The notes under the pieces are model-generated. The model did no database searches. It saw only the letters and a program-made list of their open reading frames with translations, and had not been told where the DNA came from. DNA of 24,254 nt from Saccoglossus kowalevskii (lineage: Eukaryota; Hemichordata; Enteropneusta; Harrimaniidae): assembly GCF_000003605.2 (NCBI RefSeq), contig NW_003156752.1, positions 57,147-81,400 on the forward strand, written 5' to 3'. Positions 1 through 10,556 of this stretch are shown one piece after another. A program made the translations under genes and the position numbers. How positions within the stretch are numbered: position 1 is the stretch's first letter; every line of letters begins with the position of its first letter.

Positions 1-792
1 TTCAAACCAATATACTAAAACAGAAATGCTCAGAGATGTAAATGAAGGATAGATATTACTTTTCACTATACACATCTCTGTTGATACTATCCCTCACATA
101 TTCTACTCCCAATTACTCCTGCGTAAAATGGACTAGCCTCTTCATGTTGACATTCAGACTAAAATCACGTGACAGGCTGTTAAAATTGGCTGTTGCATAC
201 TTTTTCGCCGGTCTGGAAAATGTGTTTAATTAACTCACATTCAAGCAACAATGCAGATTTCCCAGTGGGAGTGAGACTATTCAAACTCTGCCACTAAAAA
301 ATAGGGGTGTTTTCAGCAAAAAACGAATAACCCTGGAATACACACAATATACTGAATTTCGGAACAAATCGTGCATTACTTACAGCAGCAGAATACCACA
401 GAAATATCAGACGAAACATGAAAACACTATATATTGTATTTCAGCCTGAACCCTCTATATTGCAATTCAAGGAATTAACCCCATATGTGCATCCATTTCC
501 CACCTTGGTATCACCCACCCCTGAAAACAAACTCTTAATACCACGCTGAAGCGTTTGGTAATAAAATATGTGACTTGTGAAAGGAAGACACAAATTTGAC
601 TGATTAAAGTGCGTTTGGTCTGTAACTCAGATGACTAAAACATTAGTTATCACAGTATACTGATAATTTCAGATATATTCCGATAGACATGGTTACTACC
701 GATATTTCCGGTTTTCGCTGAAATGAGTATTTCCCGCGAATTAATTTTCCTCACATGTTCAAGTTATTTTTAGACTGAGAATTATTGACAAT
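1..792. other. No gene seen; mostly unique sequence
   Basis: No reading frame here resembles a known protein. A perfect 9-bp inverted repeat (CAGAGATGT at 31-39, ACATCTCTG at 72-80) encloses 32 bases. CACGTG occurs at 166-171 inside TCACGTGA, and CAGTATACTG is a 10-bp palindrome at 653-662. A methionine-less open frame on the minus strand (about 454-636) has no recognisable domain. Confidence 0.6.
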
Positions 793-837
793 GAAGAAAC
801 ACAGTCCCTCTATCTGATAGAGGGACTGTGGAAGAAA
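793..837. mobile_element. 31-bp perfect palindrome flanked by a 7-bp direct repeat
   Basis: Positions 800-814 (CACAGTCCCTCTATC) are the exact reverse complement of 816-830, with one unpaired base at 815. GAAGAAA lies directly outside on both sides (793-799 and 831-837). A palindrome bounded by a short direct repeat is the structure left by a DNA transposon with terminal inverted repeats, here reduced to almost nothing but its ends. No superfamily is assigned. P-like and Dada elements are known for duplications of about this length, but the ends are too short to compare. A similar structure lies at 11196-11247. Confidence 0.6.
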
Positions 838-1850
838 GAAGAGCCCATCAACGAATTTGGAATGAGTCGCGCGATAATAATGAAGGTGAAAGGTCACAGT
901 CAGATACACAGCACGTGTCACGTGTAATATGTCAATCCGTATTTCGACATTTGTAGACTCCGATTGTTGTTTGAGATGAGAGGATTAATGGCGGCAAACA
1001 AATTCGAAGACGAGATGAAGATTATGAGAATTGTAATTAAAGCGAAATACTAGTATGTTGTTCCATGAGAGAATGGAACGTTGATTGAGAAAAGAAGTTC
1101 ACTGTAGCCTCGTTTTCATCCTAATGTTACCATATGACCTCACATTTTCCCAATAACCATAATTCCATTCAGTTCAGTTTCGTTCATCAGTAAGATTTTT
1201 TTTTCTTTTCGGACCGACGGATGTAAAATCAAAGACGAAGATACGGCGTTTCACATGCGCACGCATACCGGATATAAAACCAACTGAAGAAGGTGAAACT
1301 AGGTTACTATGTATACATGTATGACGTAATGTTATGCCTGTAGATGTACAAATCGATGTGACAAATATAAGATCCCTTTTACCAAATACCAGCAGATTGG
1401 CATTATCGTCAGATTTCTTCAAGTTGCTTGTTCCTCATTTCCGCCCAACCTCGCTTCGCTCAAATATATATATATCAGCTAGTGGTATTTCACACTCACA
1501 TTAGTGTCACGGTTACCTGATCATTGCGATTGTATGTTGACATTGGTCGTAATAATATTGTTATAAATGGAATGTTGGAAATTACTTCTAATCGATGAAA
1601 TTTCACCCAGGATACATGTCACTGTTGACACTATAACACGACTTCCTTTTTATTTGACGGAAATGACGTCGAGCACCTTGCAAGTTCATAACGAGGCTCT
1701 GTCAACATTTACATACAGTGAATCCTGTGATTTGATTGGCGGAAATGCAATATGGACGGTATAACTGCGCGTGCGTGCACTACGCAACTAGAAATAATTT
1801 GTTAGTTGAATACACAACGGCAAATTACTATTTATAAAGCGGCGAGGTAC
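838..1850. other. No gene seen
   Basis: The open frames (such as 1174-1422 minus and 1567-1764 plus) are under 85 codons and match nothing I recognise. CACGTG occurs at 912-917 and 919-924. A short AT dinucleotide run lies near 1465-1475. ATGCAATATGGACG at 1744-1757 matches the end of the TTAA-3 family and may be a remnant of one. Confidence 0.5.
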
Positions 1851-1966
1851 TTACAAAATGGCGCCTGATCGGTTTCTGCCTAACTCTAACACCAAACAGT
1901 CAGGCCAATAAGAGAGCAGTTTGTTTGACGACATATTTTGTCGACGTATCATTTTCTGTCTTGCAT
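1851..1966 (+). mobile_element. CCAAT-pair repeat, copy 1
   Basis: This is a diverged copy of a repeat found five times in the window. Its landmarks, in order, are a GATTGGY motif (here mutated to GATCGGT), a 20-40 base spacer, CAGTCAGGCCAATAAGAGAG, CAGTTTGTTTGACG, and a T-rich tail containing CGACGTATC. It aligns over most of its length with 18145-18262, including the shared AAACAGTCAG. It is non-coding. The ends are set by where similarity fades, so they are approximate. Confidence 0.55.
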
Positions 1967-2026
1967 ACACACTTAACTCGCTCAGTGTACAGACACAGTG
2001 TTCATGAAACAACCACAGCAGAATGT

Positions 2027-2332
2027 TTAAAGGAAGCGGTATGAACGTAAATATATGTAATTTCTAATATTGTTGTTTGATACAAGTTATTGATGAATAC
2101 ATTGGACTTTTTTTTATCATGAACAGGAAAAAGCTTTCGTTGTAGTGCACATCTGAGTTTTCGTTTTTTTTTTATTGCGCATGTCACGGTGTACAAGTTG
2201 TTTTGGAACGTACAATCACATGCGTATTAGCGGTTTTGAATGTTCGATGAAACATAACTGATTTGGTCTGCAGTACGGAGTATCAAACAACAATATTAAA
2301 AATAAATATTTTCGTTCTTATTGCATTTTTAA
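2027..2332 (-). mobile_element. TTAA-3 element, complete, 306 bp
   Basis: The element is bounded by TTAA at 2027-2030 and 2329-2332. Its inverted ends share the pattern TTAAAnnATGCAATAnGAACG. A perfect 18-bp subterminal inverted repeat (2065-2082 against 2281-2298, TATCAAACAACAATATTA) lies inside. The interior aligns with the copy at 2837-3165, including CTAATACGCATG and CCAAAACAACTT, in opposite orientation. TTAA target duplications are known for the piggyBac and Kolobok superfamilies; assignment to either is inference. No transposase is present. The right-hand TTAA is shared with the next element. Confidence 0.65.
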
Positions 2333-2441
2333 TGGCAGTTGCCGTTGTTTGGGGCGTGTCCGAATTCGTGTAAACAAACAATATATTTTACACGCGTTGC
2401 ATGGGACCCATAGTACAAACACGACGATTGCGTTGCTTTAA
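2329..2441 (-). mobile_element. TTAA-2 element, 113 bp
   Basis: On the minus strand this reads like the copies at 2720-2840 and 16746-16866: a TGGGnCYCATAG core, then a GCGTGTAAAATAYATTG block, TGTTTGTTTACAYGAA and a TTCGnACACG block. TTAA bounds it at 2329-2332 and 2438-2441. Its terminal repeats are decayed compared with the other copies. It abuts the TTAA-3 element and uses the same TTAA. Confidence 0.6.
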
Positions 2442-2719
2442 TTTCTCTTAAACCAGTTCAGTGAGAAATAATCGTCTAGCGGTATAAGCAGTCTTGTTCA
2501 CGTCAACACCGGGACCGATTCATCATGCCGTAGACTTCTGGGATAGGATATACGTCGGTGTGCGGATCGCTGAGTGCGATGACCTGGCAATGGAAATCAA
2601 CTACCCGAGAGATCCGTCAACTTGCATTTGATAAAATCAGATTAAAAAGATAAGCAAACGGGTCATGATTGACGTCACCTACTACTTAAAAGTTTTAAGA
2701 ACAGCAGAGAAGTGTTAGG

Positions 2720-2840
2720 TTAACGCCCTACAGTCATCGCGCCGCGTCGTGTTCGATATGGGACACATAGCGACGTATACAGCGCTTGTTTGTTTACATG
2801 AAATTCGAACACGCGTTGCTCGACGACCGCCGCCCTTTAA
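2720..2840 (+). mobile_element. TTAA-2 element, 121 bp
   Basis: TTAA bounds this copy at 2720-2723 and 2837-2840. The left end (TTAACGCCCTACAGTCATCG) and the reverse complement of the right end (TTAAAGGGCGGCGGTCGTCG) form an imperfect terminal inverted repeat. It continues into GCGTGTTCGA on the left against CGAACACGCG on the right. The core carries GGGACACATAGCGACGTATAC. It is too short to code for protein and is a non-autonomous element. A TTAA-3 element follows directly. Confidence 0.65.
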
Positions 2841-3165
2841 AGATGCAATATGGACGAAAACATGTATTTTATATTTTATATAACATAGATTAAATTAGAT
2901 TGTGATTTCTCATAAACTGAAACTGTTACAGTATTCGGTAGAAGAAAAACTAATAATGAATCAACACTAATACGCATGATCAGTGATTATTAGTTTACGT
3001 ACCAAAACAACCTTTCGGAATTTCTTGGTTTTATCGAAAGAATGTTCAACATTACCAATGACTAAAAAAACAGGGTTTTTTATCATGGTGAATAATATTC
3101 ACCAATGTACAGTATCAAATATTAAAAATATTAACAATATGTTTTCGTCAATATTTTATCTTTAA
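2837..3165 (+). mobile_element. TTAA-3 element, complete, 329 bp
   Basis: TTAA bounds this copy at 2837-2840 and 3162-3165. The left end TTAAAGATGCAATATGGACG pairs with a right end whose reverse complement is TTAAAGATAAAATATTGACG; both run on into AAAACAT. A small inverted repeat, TGGTGAAT/ATTCACCA, sits at 3086-3104. The reading frame 2983-3165 runs into the terminal repeat and is not a gene. Confidence 0.7.
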
Positions 3166-3457
3166 TGTTACTTAATACAGTTTCCCGAACGTGGGTGGGT
3201 TTCAATTATACGCTCGGGGGTGCTCACGTGACAAGACGTTTTATCGCCCACGTGTTACTAGGAAAATGAAACTGTCGTATCTTTAAAAACAAATTGTTTT
3301 GTTATCTTGAGTTAAAAAAATCGCATTTTTTCTCTTAATTGAACGGATCGTGTCATTTTTCCTATAAATTAGCCCAGTACATGTAATATGCGTACGACCT
3401 GAGTAATTTCGCGTGTTTTCAAGAAATTCAGTCCATGAAGCCATTTTTTCCACTTTA

Positions 3458-4117
3458 TATTTGATAAACCATTTTCCATTTCTTGCGTTATGCGTGAAAT
3501 CGAACGTGGAGACAGGTCAAAGGCCATAGCGTCGTAGTGGTGTCAAAACATTGCGTTGAATTCGTCAATCGCGAAAATATTTTGGGATATAATTTCCATG
3601 CATCATTTAATAATGAGTTGTTTTCGAGAATGGGGCTGTTCTATGTTGCTAAGACGCGCACCACTGTGCCGTGTAATTCTATGGGCTCTGTGCGAGCTGC
3701 TGTGGAACGCCGGTCGAGCCGGTGAAAACAACTAAAGTCGAGAAATCAGCACAAACTCAACTTTGAAGTAATCCTGAACAACCAAATTTATGTATGTCGC
3801 ACATGTTCGGGTTACACAGTTTAGGAATGTCTCAAGAACTGATCTAACGTACAATTTACTGAGAGTTTTCGATGCCAGGCGGTGAAAATGCCCGGATGTC
3901 CGCAATCGATAACACTCATTTAGATGACGGTCAATTTTGACTGAGAAAGGACATCTCAAAGGTAGCTAGGCAACACTCGAAAGATTGGCTTTTCGATATT
4001 GAACTATAAAAAAAAAACAGATTTAAAATCAAAATATTCGATTTTACGACCGACGTGCGGACCGCGCCTTTCGCTCAACAACGAGATCTCGCAATGAACG
4101 GGAAATCATCTATTGTG
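3458..4117 (-). mobile_element. CAATAG-TIR element, long form, about 660 bp
   Basis: Read on the minus strand it starts with CAATAGATGATTTCCCG and CGAGATCTCG (4117-4082). It ends through CCACTACGACGCTATGG, CGTTCGATTTCACGCATAAC and GGAAAATGG (down to 3458). Both ends align with the shorter copy at 6896-7268. The middle (about 3640-3900) is absent from that copy but aligns with 10910-11147, including an exact 23-bp block (3678-3700). The minus frame 3732-3959 (75 residues) lies in this middle. It has no known domain, and its frame is broken in the other copy, so I do not call it a gene. The ends are accurate to about 10 bases. Confidence 0.55.
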
Positions 4118-5670
4118 GTTTTGTTTTGGTAATATCACGGGACACATTTGCGGTGGGCACGTTTGATCGCTTACCGATCATATCCCGTTGAAGCATTCGC
4201 ACAAGACTCAATGAAGGCAATGACACCTCGTGTAATTGTCTTTTTCACTTCCGTTCTAGTCTTCATCAATCGAATTCAAATTTAAAAAAACTGACTCACA
4301 GAATACAATCACTTGAGACTTGGGAAAACTACGTTTGTCTTATGCAAATCCCTGTACGAGTCTAACGCGTGGTCCCCGGTGATATTAGCGACAAAATTAA
4401 TTTTAACCCAATAGACTGATTCCCCGTGATAATGACACGTCAATTAATAATTTAATATTAGCGTTGAGTGAGAAATAAATGACACCGATACCCCAGTGAC
4501 AGGGTTGACTTTTCTCAAGTGCGTTACTCTAGAACACGGTAATTGATTCCTCCAATTGTGATCACGTGATACAGGCGAGTTTGCCGAAGACGGTACGATC
4601 TGACTATCCCGAGATAGCTTAATTAAAACATAATGAAACCTATCCCGTTAATAAAAAAACGAGAGAATTGCTCTTAATTGAGATTTTAATGTAAGAATAT
4701 ATTTATTTTGAGTGGAATGAATAAAAAAACCAATATGTATGCGGGTGGGATCAATTTCTATGTGTTGTAATTTCCTGGATCGTTTTCAATTTAGACTAGT
4801 CGTTTTGTTTTGTGTTGAGTCTGCACATGTTTGCATTGCAATGAATTAATCTGAGCGAATCGATAACACGTGGTTCATTGCCTCCGTGCCAGCCACCATG
4901 ACGAGACTTACTCTATGCTGTCAACTACACATACACATGACGTCACACAAGAAAATGGCTTCCCGGTTCTTTGGGGGAGACCAGTAGAGTTGAACTTTGT
5001 ACTTAAAGAAGAGAAAGAGCGTGCGTGCTTCTTTTCTGTGGTTTGGTTATTACTTACATCGCGTGTACTGTGCGGTTTTAATTCCGCAACGTAGACAGCG
5101 TGTGTAATAGAACACATTACATGTTCTTGTTCGCACGAAATTCGACCACTTTTAACTGAATTGGTTTCCATATATCGTATTTGTGTAAGTCACACACACC
5201 AAAAACAAATAGAGAATTAGCTCAATTTGTCAGTAAATTGAATAGACTAGGGAGTCTCATATTTTCCACTACGGAATAAGTGGATTCCATGCCAGATTTG
5301 TGTTGATATGCGTATATATAGGACAGGTTAGAGAAGAAATCTAGTACACATTAAAAGGCCGTGGTTATCACGCCACGCATGCGCAAGATATGGGACTTGT
5401 ATGAACAAAGATTGCGACAATTGCGCTTACAAAATGAGAGGTTACTAAGCTTTAATTATGTATTTCGTTGGGCGCAAATGACCAACGCATTTTCTTGGCA
5501 AAAGTAAATGTTCGTGCTGTCAAATTGACTCCTATTTTTATTTATGTCTTCCCCGAACATTCATGGCGCCATTCCGTCTGCAATATAGAAAATATAATGC
5601 AATGAATCACTGTTTCTTTTGTGTGGAGATTATAGTCACTTTTGTTACTTGATTTTGAATGTCTTCATTT
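4118..5670. other. No gene or clear repeat seen
   Basis: This is AT-rich, apparently unique sequence. ATCACGTGAT is a 10-bp palindrome at 4561-4570, and CACGTG recurs at 4867-4872. The overlapping frames on opposite strands at 4870-5094 and 4908-5171 are each under 90 codons and unrecognised. Confidence 0.5.
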
Positions 5671-5725
5671 GAATAATCATCGTGGAGGTAATAAGAACAC
5701 GACAATATTACCTCCATGGAATAAT
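5671..5725. mobile_element. Candidate palindromic insert with a 7-bp direct repeat
   Basis: TGGAGGTAATA (5683-5693) and TATTACCTCCA (5706-5716) are perfect inverted repeats around a 12-base loop. CAT precedes the left arm after a 2-base interruption, and the right arm runs on into ATG, so the palindrome can be drawn from 5678 to 5718 with a small mismatch. GAATAAT occurs directly outside at 5671-5677 and 5719-5725. This is the same plan as 793-837 and 11196-11247, but with a larger loop and an imperfect end. Confidence 0.4.
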
Positions 5726-5920
5726 GGACTCCGCCATGGCCTGTTTATATACCATTTCGGTTATTAAATTCATATAATTTCCTAATAATAATTGATAGTG
5801 TATATAGGGTATAGTACGTCAGAAATTTGTACACTTGAAAACTGTTACACTTCCGGCTATGGAAATTGTTTTACCGATGTTGTGCCGTAGAAGCAGTTAA
5901 GACGACGGACAACGATCAGT

Positions 5921-6050
5921 GACAGCATACGACGAGCTTAAAATATATGTGAAGCCCGATTGGTTACACAGTTAGACCAATCAGAGAACAGCTTGTTTCA
6001 CATGTTTTTTTTTATTTTTTTTTTTGACGTATCAAATTTGTCTTCGACTC
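5921..6050 (+). mobile_element. CCAAT-pair repeat, copy 2
   Basis: GTGAAGCCCGATTGGTTAC at 5951-5969 and GACCAATCAGAGAACAGCTT nearby give the paired inverted CCAAT motifs. GACAGCAT upstream and a T-run followed by GACGTATCAAATT downstream match the minus-strand copy at 10420-10556 closely. The poly-T in its tail (about 6006-6024) is longer than in other copies. Confidence 0.65.
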
Positions 6051-6070
6051 AACAAAGAGCTTAGTGTTCC

Positions 6071-6434
6071 AAACACTTTCTGATCGCTCGGTTAAGTTCA
6101 TCATCAAACCGATTTTTAAAAAAAATTGTGCGGGACCCCCGACAAAAAATTTCAGGCGGTGGAGTAAGACGATTTCTCAATGGAAATTGAAAATGATGAA
6201 GAAAACGATTCGATTGCTTGGCAACACCCGAGTTCTTTGTTGTACCATTTTGCACCGGTAAAGATCACACATCACAAACACTTTTTGATCACTCAGTTAA
6301 GTTTATCATACAACCGATTGGCGGAGAAACACGATTTCCAATGGGAATTCAACATAATGAAGATAACAATTCGGTTGCTTGGCGACACTCGAGTTTCTTG
6401 TTGTACCATTTTGCAGCGGTAAAGGTCATACATG
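6071..6434 (+). repeat. Diverged tandem duplication, two units
   Basis: Unit A is 6071-6275 and unit B 6276-6434. Both start AAACACTTTYTGATC, share GATTGCTTGGC/GGTTGCTTGGC blocks, and end with TTGTTGTACCATTTTGCA then GCGGTAAAG or CCGGTAAAG. Unit B lacks about 45 bases of unit A around 6114-6160. The similarity falls across all reading frames, so the small frames covering it (6064-6478) are a by-product of the duplication, not a gene family. Its origin is unknown. Confidence 0.7.
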
Positions 6435-6895
6435 CTAGAGTGGGACACATTCACGAATGCGCACATAGAACCGAATAAATTGCGCGTTCAATAGAACGGG
6501 CACAGAAAAAAGTGTCACCGCCGTACTTATGTCACACAATTTAAACCAATTTAATAAACCATTGACACTGATTGAAAGGCTGGCCGCAGCTGAGTACCCA
6601 CGATAGAATGTGCCATTTAAATACTATTTGATTCCACTGAAATCTAACCAGAAACACCGATGCTATAAAAAGTGAAAGAAATATAAGAAGGTACCAAGGT
6701 TGTTTCACACATACAGATAATAATACAATAAGTATAACGTGGAACTTAAAGGCAATGCTACAACGTGTCGTGTGTGTTACCATGACAACTTAAGCACACT
6801 TTAACACTACAAAGATAGTAGAATAACAGTGACAAGTCAGTGACTTTGCACATAAATCTACGTTTGTTTAGTACACATACTAGTACGTACTCAAA
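6435..6895. other. No gene or clear repeat seen
   Basis: Only short minus-strand frames (6541-6783 and 6758-6940) are present, with no domain that I recognise. Confidence 0.5.
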
Positions 6896-7268
6896 CAATA
6901 GGTGATTTTCCGAACAATTGCGAGATCTCGCGATATGCATGAAAGACGCGCGTCGAACGTCTGCCGCAAAAATCGAACGATTTGATTTTGAACTCGAATT
7001 TCCTTATTTCGTAGCTCACACCGACCGGCCGATCTTCGACAGAGGAATATTGCTTCCGAATACCCTTACTTAATCGAAATTGCCTATCATCAAATGTGGA
7101 CAGCACATTATTAAGCATGGAAATGTCCCCGAAATACTTTCGCGTTTGTCGAATCCTACGCGATGTTTGACGCGACTACGACGCTATGACCTTTGTTTGT
7201 CCTGTGTTTACGTTCGATTTCACGCATAACGCGTGATTCTCGCAGTGTACGGAAAATGGTCTATACTG
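6896..7268 (+). mobile_element. CAATAG-TIR element, short form, 373 bp
   Basis: The left end CAATAGGTGATTTTCCG followed by GCGAGATCTCGC (a 12-bp palindrome, 6920-6931) pairs with the right end, whose reverse complement is CAGTATAGACCATTTTCCG followed by TGCGAGA. Its first 108 bases and the last 180 or so align with 3458-4117 on the other strand. It lacks that copy's middle section. The minus frame 6891-7118 lies wholly inside and has no known domain. No target duplication is obvious. Confidence 0.6.
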
Positions 7269-7540
7269 TAATTATTTCCTTACACAGTGCATGATACTAA
7301 GATGTGAATACGTTGACAAACACAAAATGGAATCTATCAACTGATATTTATAACAAATTGAACATTGAGTTTTCTTTCCACCAAACAAAGCATTCTATCA
7401 TCATCAGTTCAAAATGCTTGATTCTAAAAAATAAATAAAAACAAATTGTGTTAACAAAGCCAGCAGTTATGGATCCACTAAACACCACAACACAGTCACA
7501 GGCATTGTACATCAATACTCTCGATATTCCCATAAATGAC

Positions 7541-7850
7541 AGTTTCGCCTTTGTCGGTCCGTCAGTCCGTCAGTCGGTCAGTCAATCCAGAGTGATTTCT
7601 CGGAGATGGCTGGACCGATTTTTTTGAAACTTGGTACAAAGACATAGTGGTCAACCATACATGTGCACGTCAATTTATTGTCAGTTCAAACACCTGTAAA
7701 TCAGAAACCACAATTAGTTCAGAGCTGTTTTTGCAACATAACCCATAGAGATGTAAATCATTACACATGCAAAATTTCATTTAGATCAGACAACTGGGAG
7801 TGGGTCAGAGGCATTACTCATTGAACGCCCTTCGTATAATCATTAAGATA
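7541..7850 (+). mobile_element. GTCN-tailed interspersed repeat
   Basis: A run of GTCN tetranucleotides (7553-7588, such as GTCCGTCAGTCGGTCAG) leads into TTTCTCGGAGATGGCTGGA, then CCGATTTTTTTGAAACTTGG. From memory, sequences of this build are abundant interspersed repeats in several marine invertebrates. Only one copy lies in the window, so its ends are estimates. It has no open frame and I do not assign a class. Confidence 0.5.
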
Positions 7851-7916
7851 GGGTTAAGGATACGATTGAATATAATAAATATACAACAAATACCATGATA
7901 CATTTGAGTACCGGCG

Positions 7917-8048
7917 TTTATTTATTTATTTATTTATTTATTTATTCGTTCATCCTTTGATTCATTCATTCATCTTTTGATTAATCATTCATTGATTCAT
8001 TCATCTTTTCTTGCGTTCATTCATCCTTTTGCATTCATTTATTCATTC
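7917..8048 (+). repeat. Compound TTTA / TTCA microsatellite
   Basis: About seven perfect TTTA units (7917-7946) grade into imperfect TTCA, TTGA and TTCATC units up to about 8048. The perfect core with degenerate TTCA flank suggests replacement of an older TTCA array. Confidence 0.85.
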
Positions 8049-8370
8049 GCTCAGTTAAAATGTATATAGTTGTAGAGCACTAAGGAATTCTCGGAAGCTG
8101 TGTGGTAGTCGTCGAATTGAACTGGTAAATGTGTTATTTTCCATTTACGAAGATTCTGAAGATAAAATTCCGCGGGGTTTATTTAAATGTTGTGTCTTTT
8201 TCGACTTCACACAATGTATCCATGGTTACAGGCAGCTATTCCAGGTTTGTTGGTGGAATCATCTGAAATCCAAAACTCGGCTAACTCACGTGACTTGAAT
8301 TATACCTGATGCATGCAAGAACCAAATGTGTGTGCTATAATCGTGAAAGTGGCGTCACTAATCTTCACTA
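8049..8370. other. No gene seen
   Basis: No conserved feature stands out apart from TCACGTGA near 8286-8293. Confidence 0.5.
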
Positions 8371-8432
8371 AATGTAAAGATGCAATATGGAGGAAAATAT
8401 GTATTTTTATGTTTGAAATTACAAGCGCTACA
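8371..8432 (+). mobile_element. TTAA-3 element, left-end fragment
   Basis: TAAAGATGCAATATGGAGGA followed by AAATATGTATTTTTATG matches the left end of the element at 2837-3165 almost base for base. The similarity stops where the TTAA-1 fragment begins, so this copy is truncated. Confidence 0.6.
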
Positions 8433-8537
8433 TTTACAAACAAGCCCTTACCCATGAGCCTTTGCGGGGTTTTTCGCGTGCGTTATTATCGTCGCTGGGA
8501 TTCCCACGCGTGCGCAGTGACCGCCCTCCCGCTTTAT
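8431..8537 (+). mobile_element. TTAA-1 element, 5'-truncated
   Basis: ACATTTACAAACAAG, CCCATGAGCCTTTGCG, ATCGTCGCTGGGA and GCGTGCGCAG follow in the same order as in the complete copy at 11841-12006. It ends in CCCTCCCGCTTTAT, with the terminal TTAA mutated to TTAT. The left third is missing. The plus frame 8313-8597 runs through it and is not a gene. Confidence 0.65.
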
Positions 8538-8590
8538 CATGCGTTTAGTGTTTTCATTTGCTATCAAACCATTACTGTAGAGTGTGCTGT

Positions 8591-9594
<1,004 letters not shown>

Positions 9595-9712
9595 GAGTGG
9601 CGGTGGTACGGGGGCAGAGCGGTCGCCTCCTCGAAAAGGAGGGTATATACTAGTATTTCAAAATTTTTAAGGGGAGCATGCTCCCGAACCCCCTAGTAAG
9701 GTCGCGTTGTCA
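9595..9712 (+). mobile_element. hAT-like element remnant
   Basis: GAGTGGCGGTGGTACGGGGG at 9595-9614 and CCCCCTAGTAAGGTCGCG (about 9689-9706) match 13081-13256 in order and spacing type. GGGAGCATGCTCCC at 9672-9685 is a 14-bp palindrome. A CAGTGGCGG start resembles ends known from hAT transposons. With no right end visible, the assignment is tentative. Confidence 0.45.
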
Positions 9713-9996
9713 CGGAATTAAAAACATAATTAATATTGCAATGATTATGGTATAATCTATGGTATAATATTGGGGATACCAGACCAAAACCTTCAGACAA
9801 ATATGCAAATTGATTCACCAATATTTTGGCGGGAAACATTACGGCGTTCAAAAAGATTAGGGTATCCCATAATACAATGCTATAATCGCGAGACTTGTAC
9901 AACATGTCGTGTGGTTTAATGAATGTTGCCCTCTTTTTTGTTATTATTTTATTACCATATTTAATAAATAAATAAATACATAAAGAAGAAATAAAC

Positions 9997-10077
9997 ACTA
10001 CGACGCTATGACTTTTGTTTGTCTGGTTTTTACGTCGTCACGCGAGATCTCGCAGTGAACGAGAAATGGTCTATTGA
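9997..10077 (+). mobile_element. CAATAG-TIR element, right-end fragment
   Basis: CACTACGACGCTATGAC, TTTACG, GCGAGATCTCGC (10042-10053) and GAGAAATGGTCTATTG reproduce the right end of 6896-7268 and 3458-4117. The left part is missing. It starts just downstream of a short AAAT run (9964-9977). Confidence 0.6.
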
Positions 10078-10419
10078 AGTAATGGTAACATCCACCGATC
10101 ATGAACTAGTTTAATCCTCCGTGGATACGATCACAAGATGATGTAATTTTTGAGTCAGTTAGAGATCCTACCTGTCTCATTGAACCCCAATGTACATACA
10201 GGCTCCATTTTGTTTTGTTTTGAATAGGGCGACCGAGAAAACGGTAAGTGAAACATAATGACTCGTAATAAATCAAACAAAAATGATGAAATATATTTAT
10301 TTCAATAAATTTTAAAAATTAAATCTACATAGGATTTTATCGAAATCGTGTTCTTACAAAACTTGCAACAAATTCTGGTACAATATCTGTAGGTGACAGT
10401 TAACATTTGCAGATGAGCA
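10078..10419. other. No gene seen
   Basis: AT-rich sequence without recognisable structure. Confidence 0.5.
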
Positions 10420-10556
10420 TATATACAAGAGAGAATTTGATATGTTAAAAAAATGTCAACAAATAAGCTGCTCTCTGATTGGTCTCACTGATGTTATGTG
10501 TTATGGTTGGCTGACCAATCAGGCTTCACATATACTCCAAACTCGATGGATGCTGT
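10420..10556 (-). mobile_element. CCAAT-pair repeat, copy 3
   Basis: On the minus strand it reads GACAGCAT, TATGTGAAGCCTGATTGGTC, a spacer, GACCAATCAGAGAGCAGCTT, ATTTGTTGACA, a T-run and ATATCAAATTC. This matches the copy at 5921-6050 along its length. It lies head-to-tail with a fourth copy. Confidence 0.7.

Noticed and set aside
454-636. Open minus-strand frame of about 60 codons ending in a GDTKVGNGCTYG-like stretch after a TTTTCAG
   Set aside because: No methionine, no known domain and no matching downstream donor; an exon cannot be supported from this alone.
3732-3959. 75-residue minus frame with partial peptide similarity to 10910-11147
   Set aside because: The similarity exists at DNA level as part of a dispersed repeat, and the frame is interrupted in the second copy.
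6064-6478. Similar small peptides from both units of the tandem duplication
   Set aside because: Similar peptides appear in more than one frame, which shows duplicated DNA and not a conserved protein.
8371-8537. The adjoining TTAA-3 and TTAA-1 fragments read as one element
   Set aside because: Each part aligns separately with a complete copy elsewhere (2837-3165 and 11841-12006), so this is a junction of two truncated elements.
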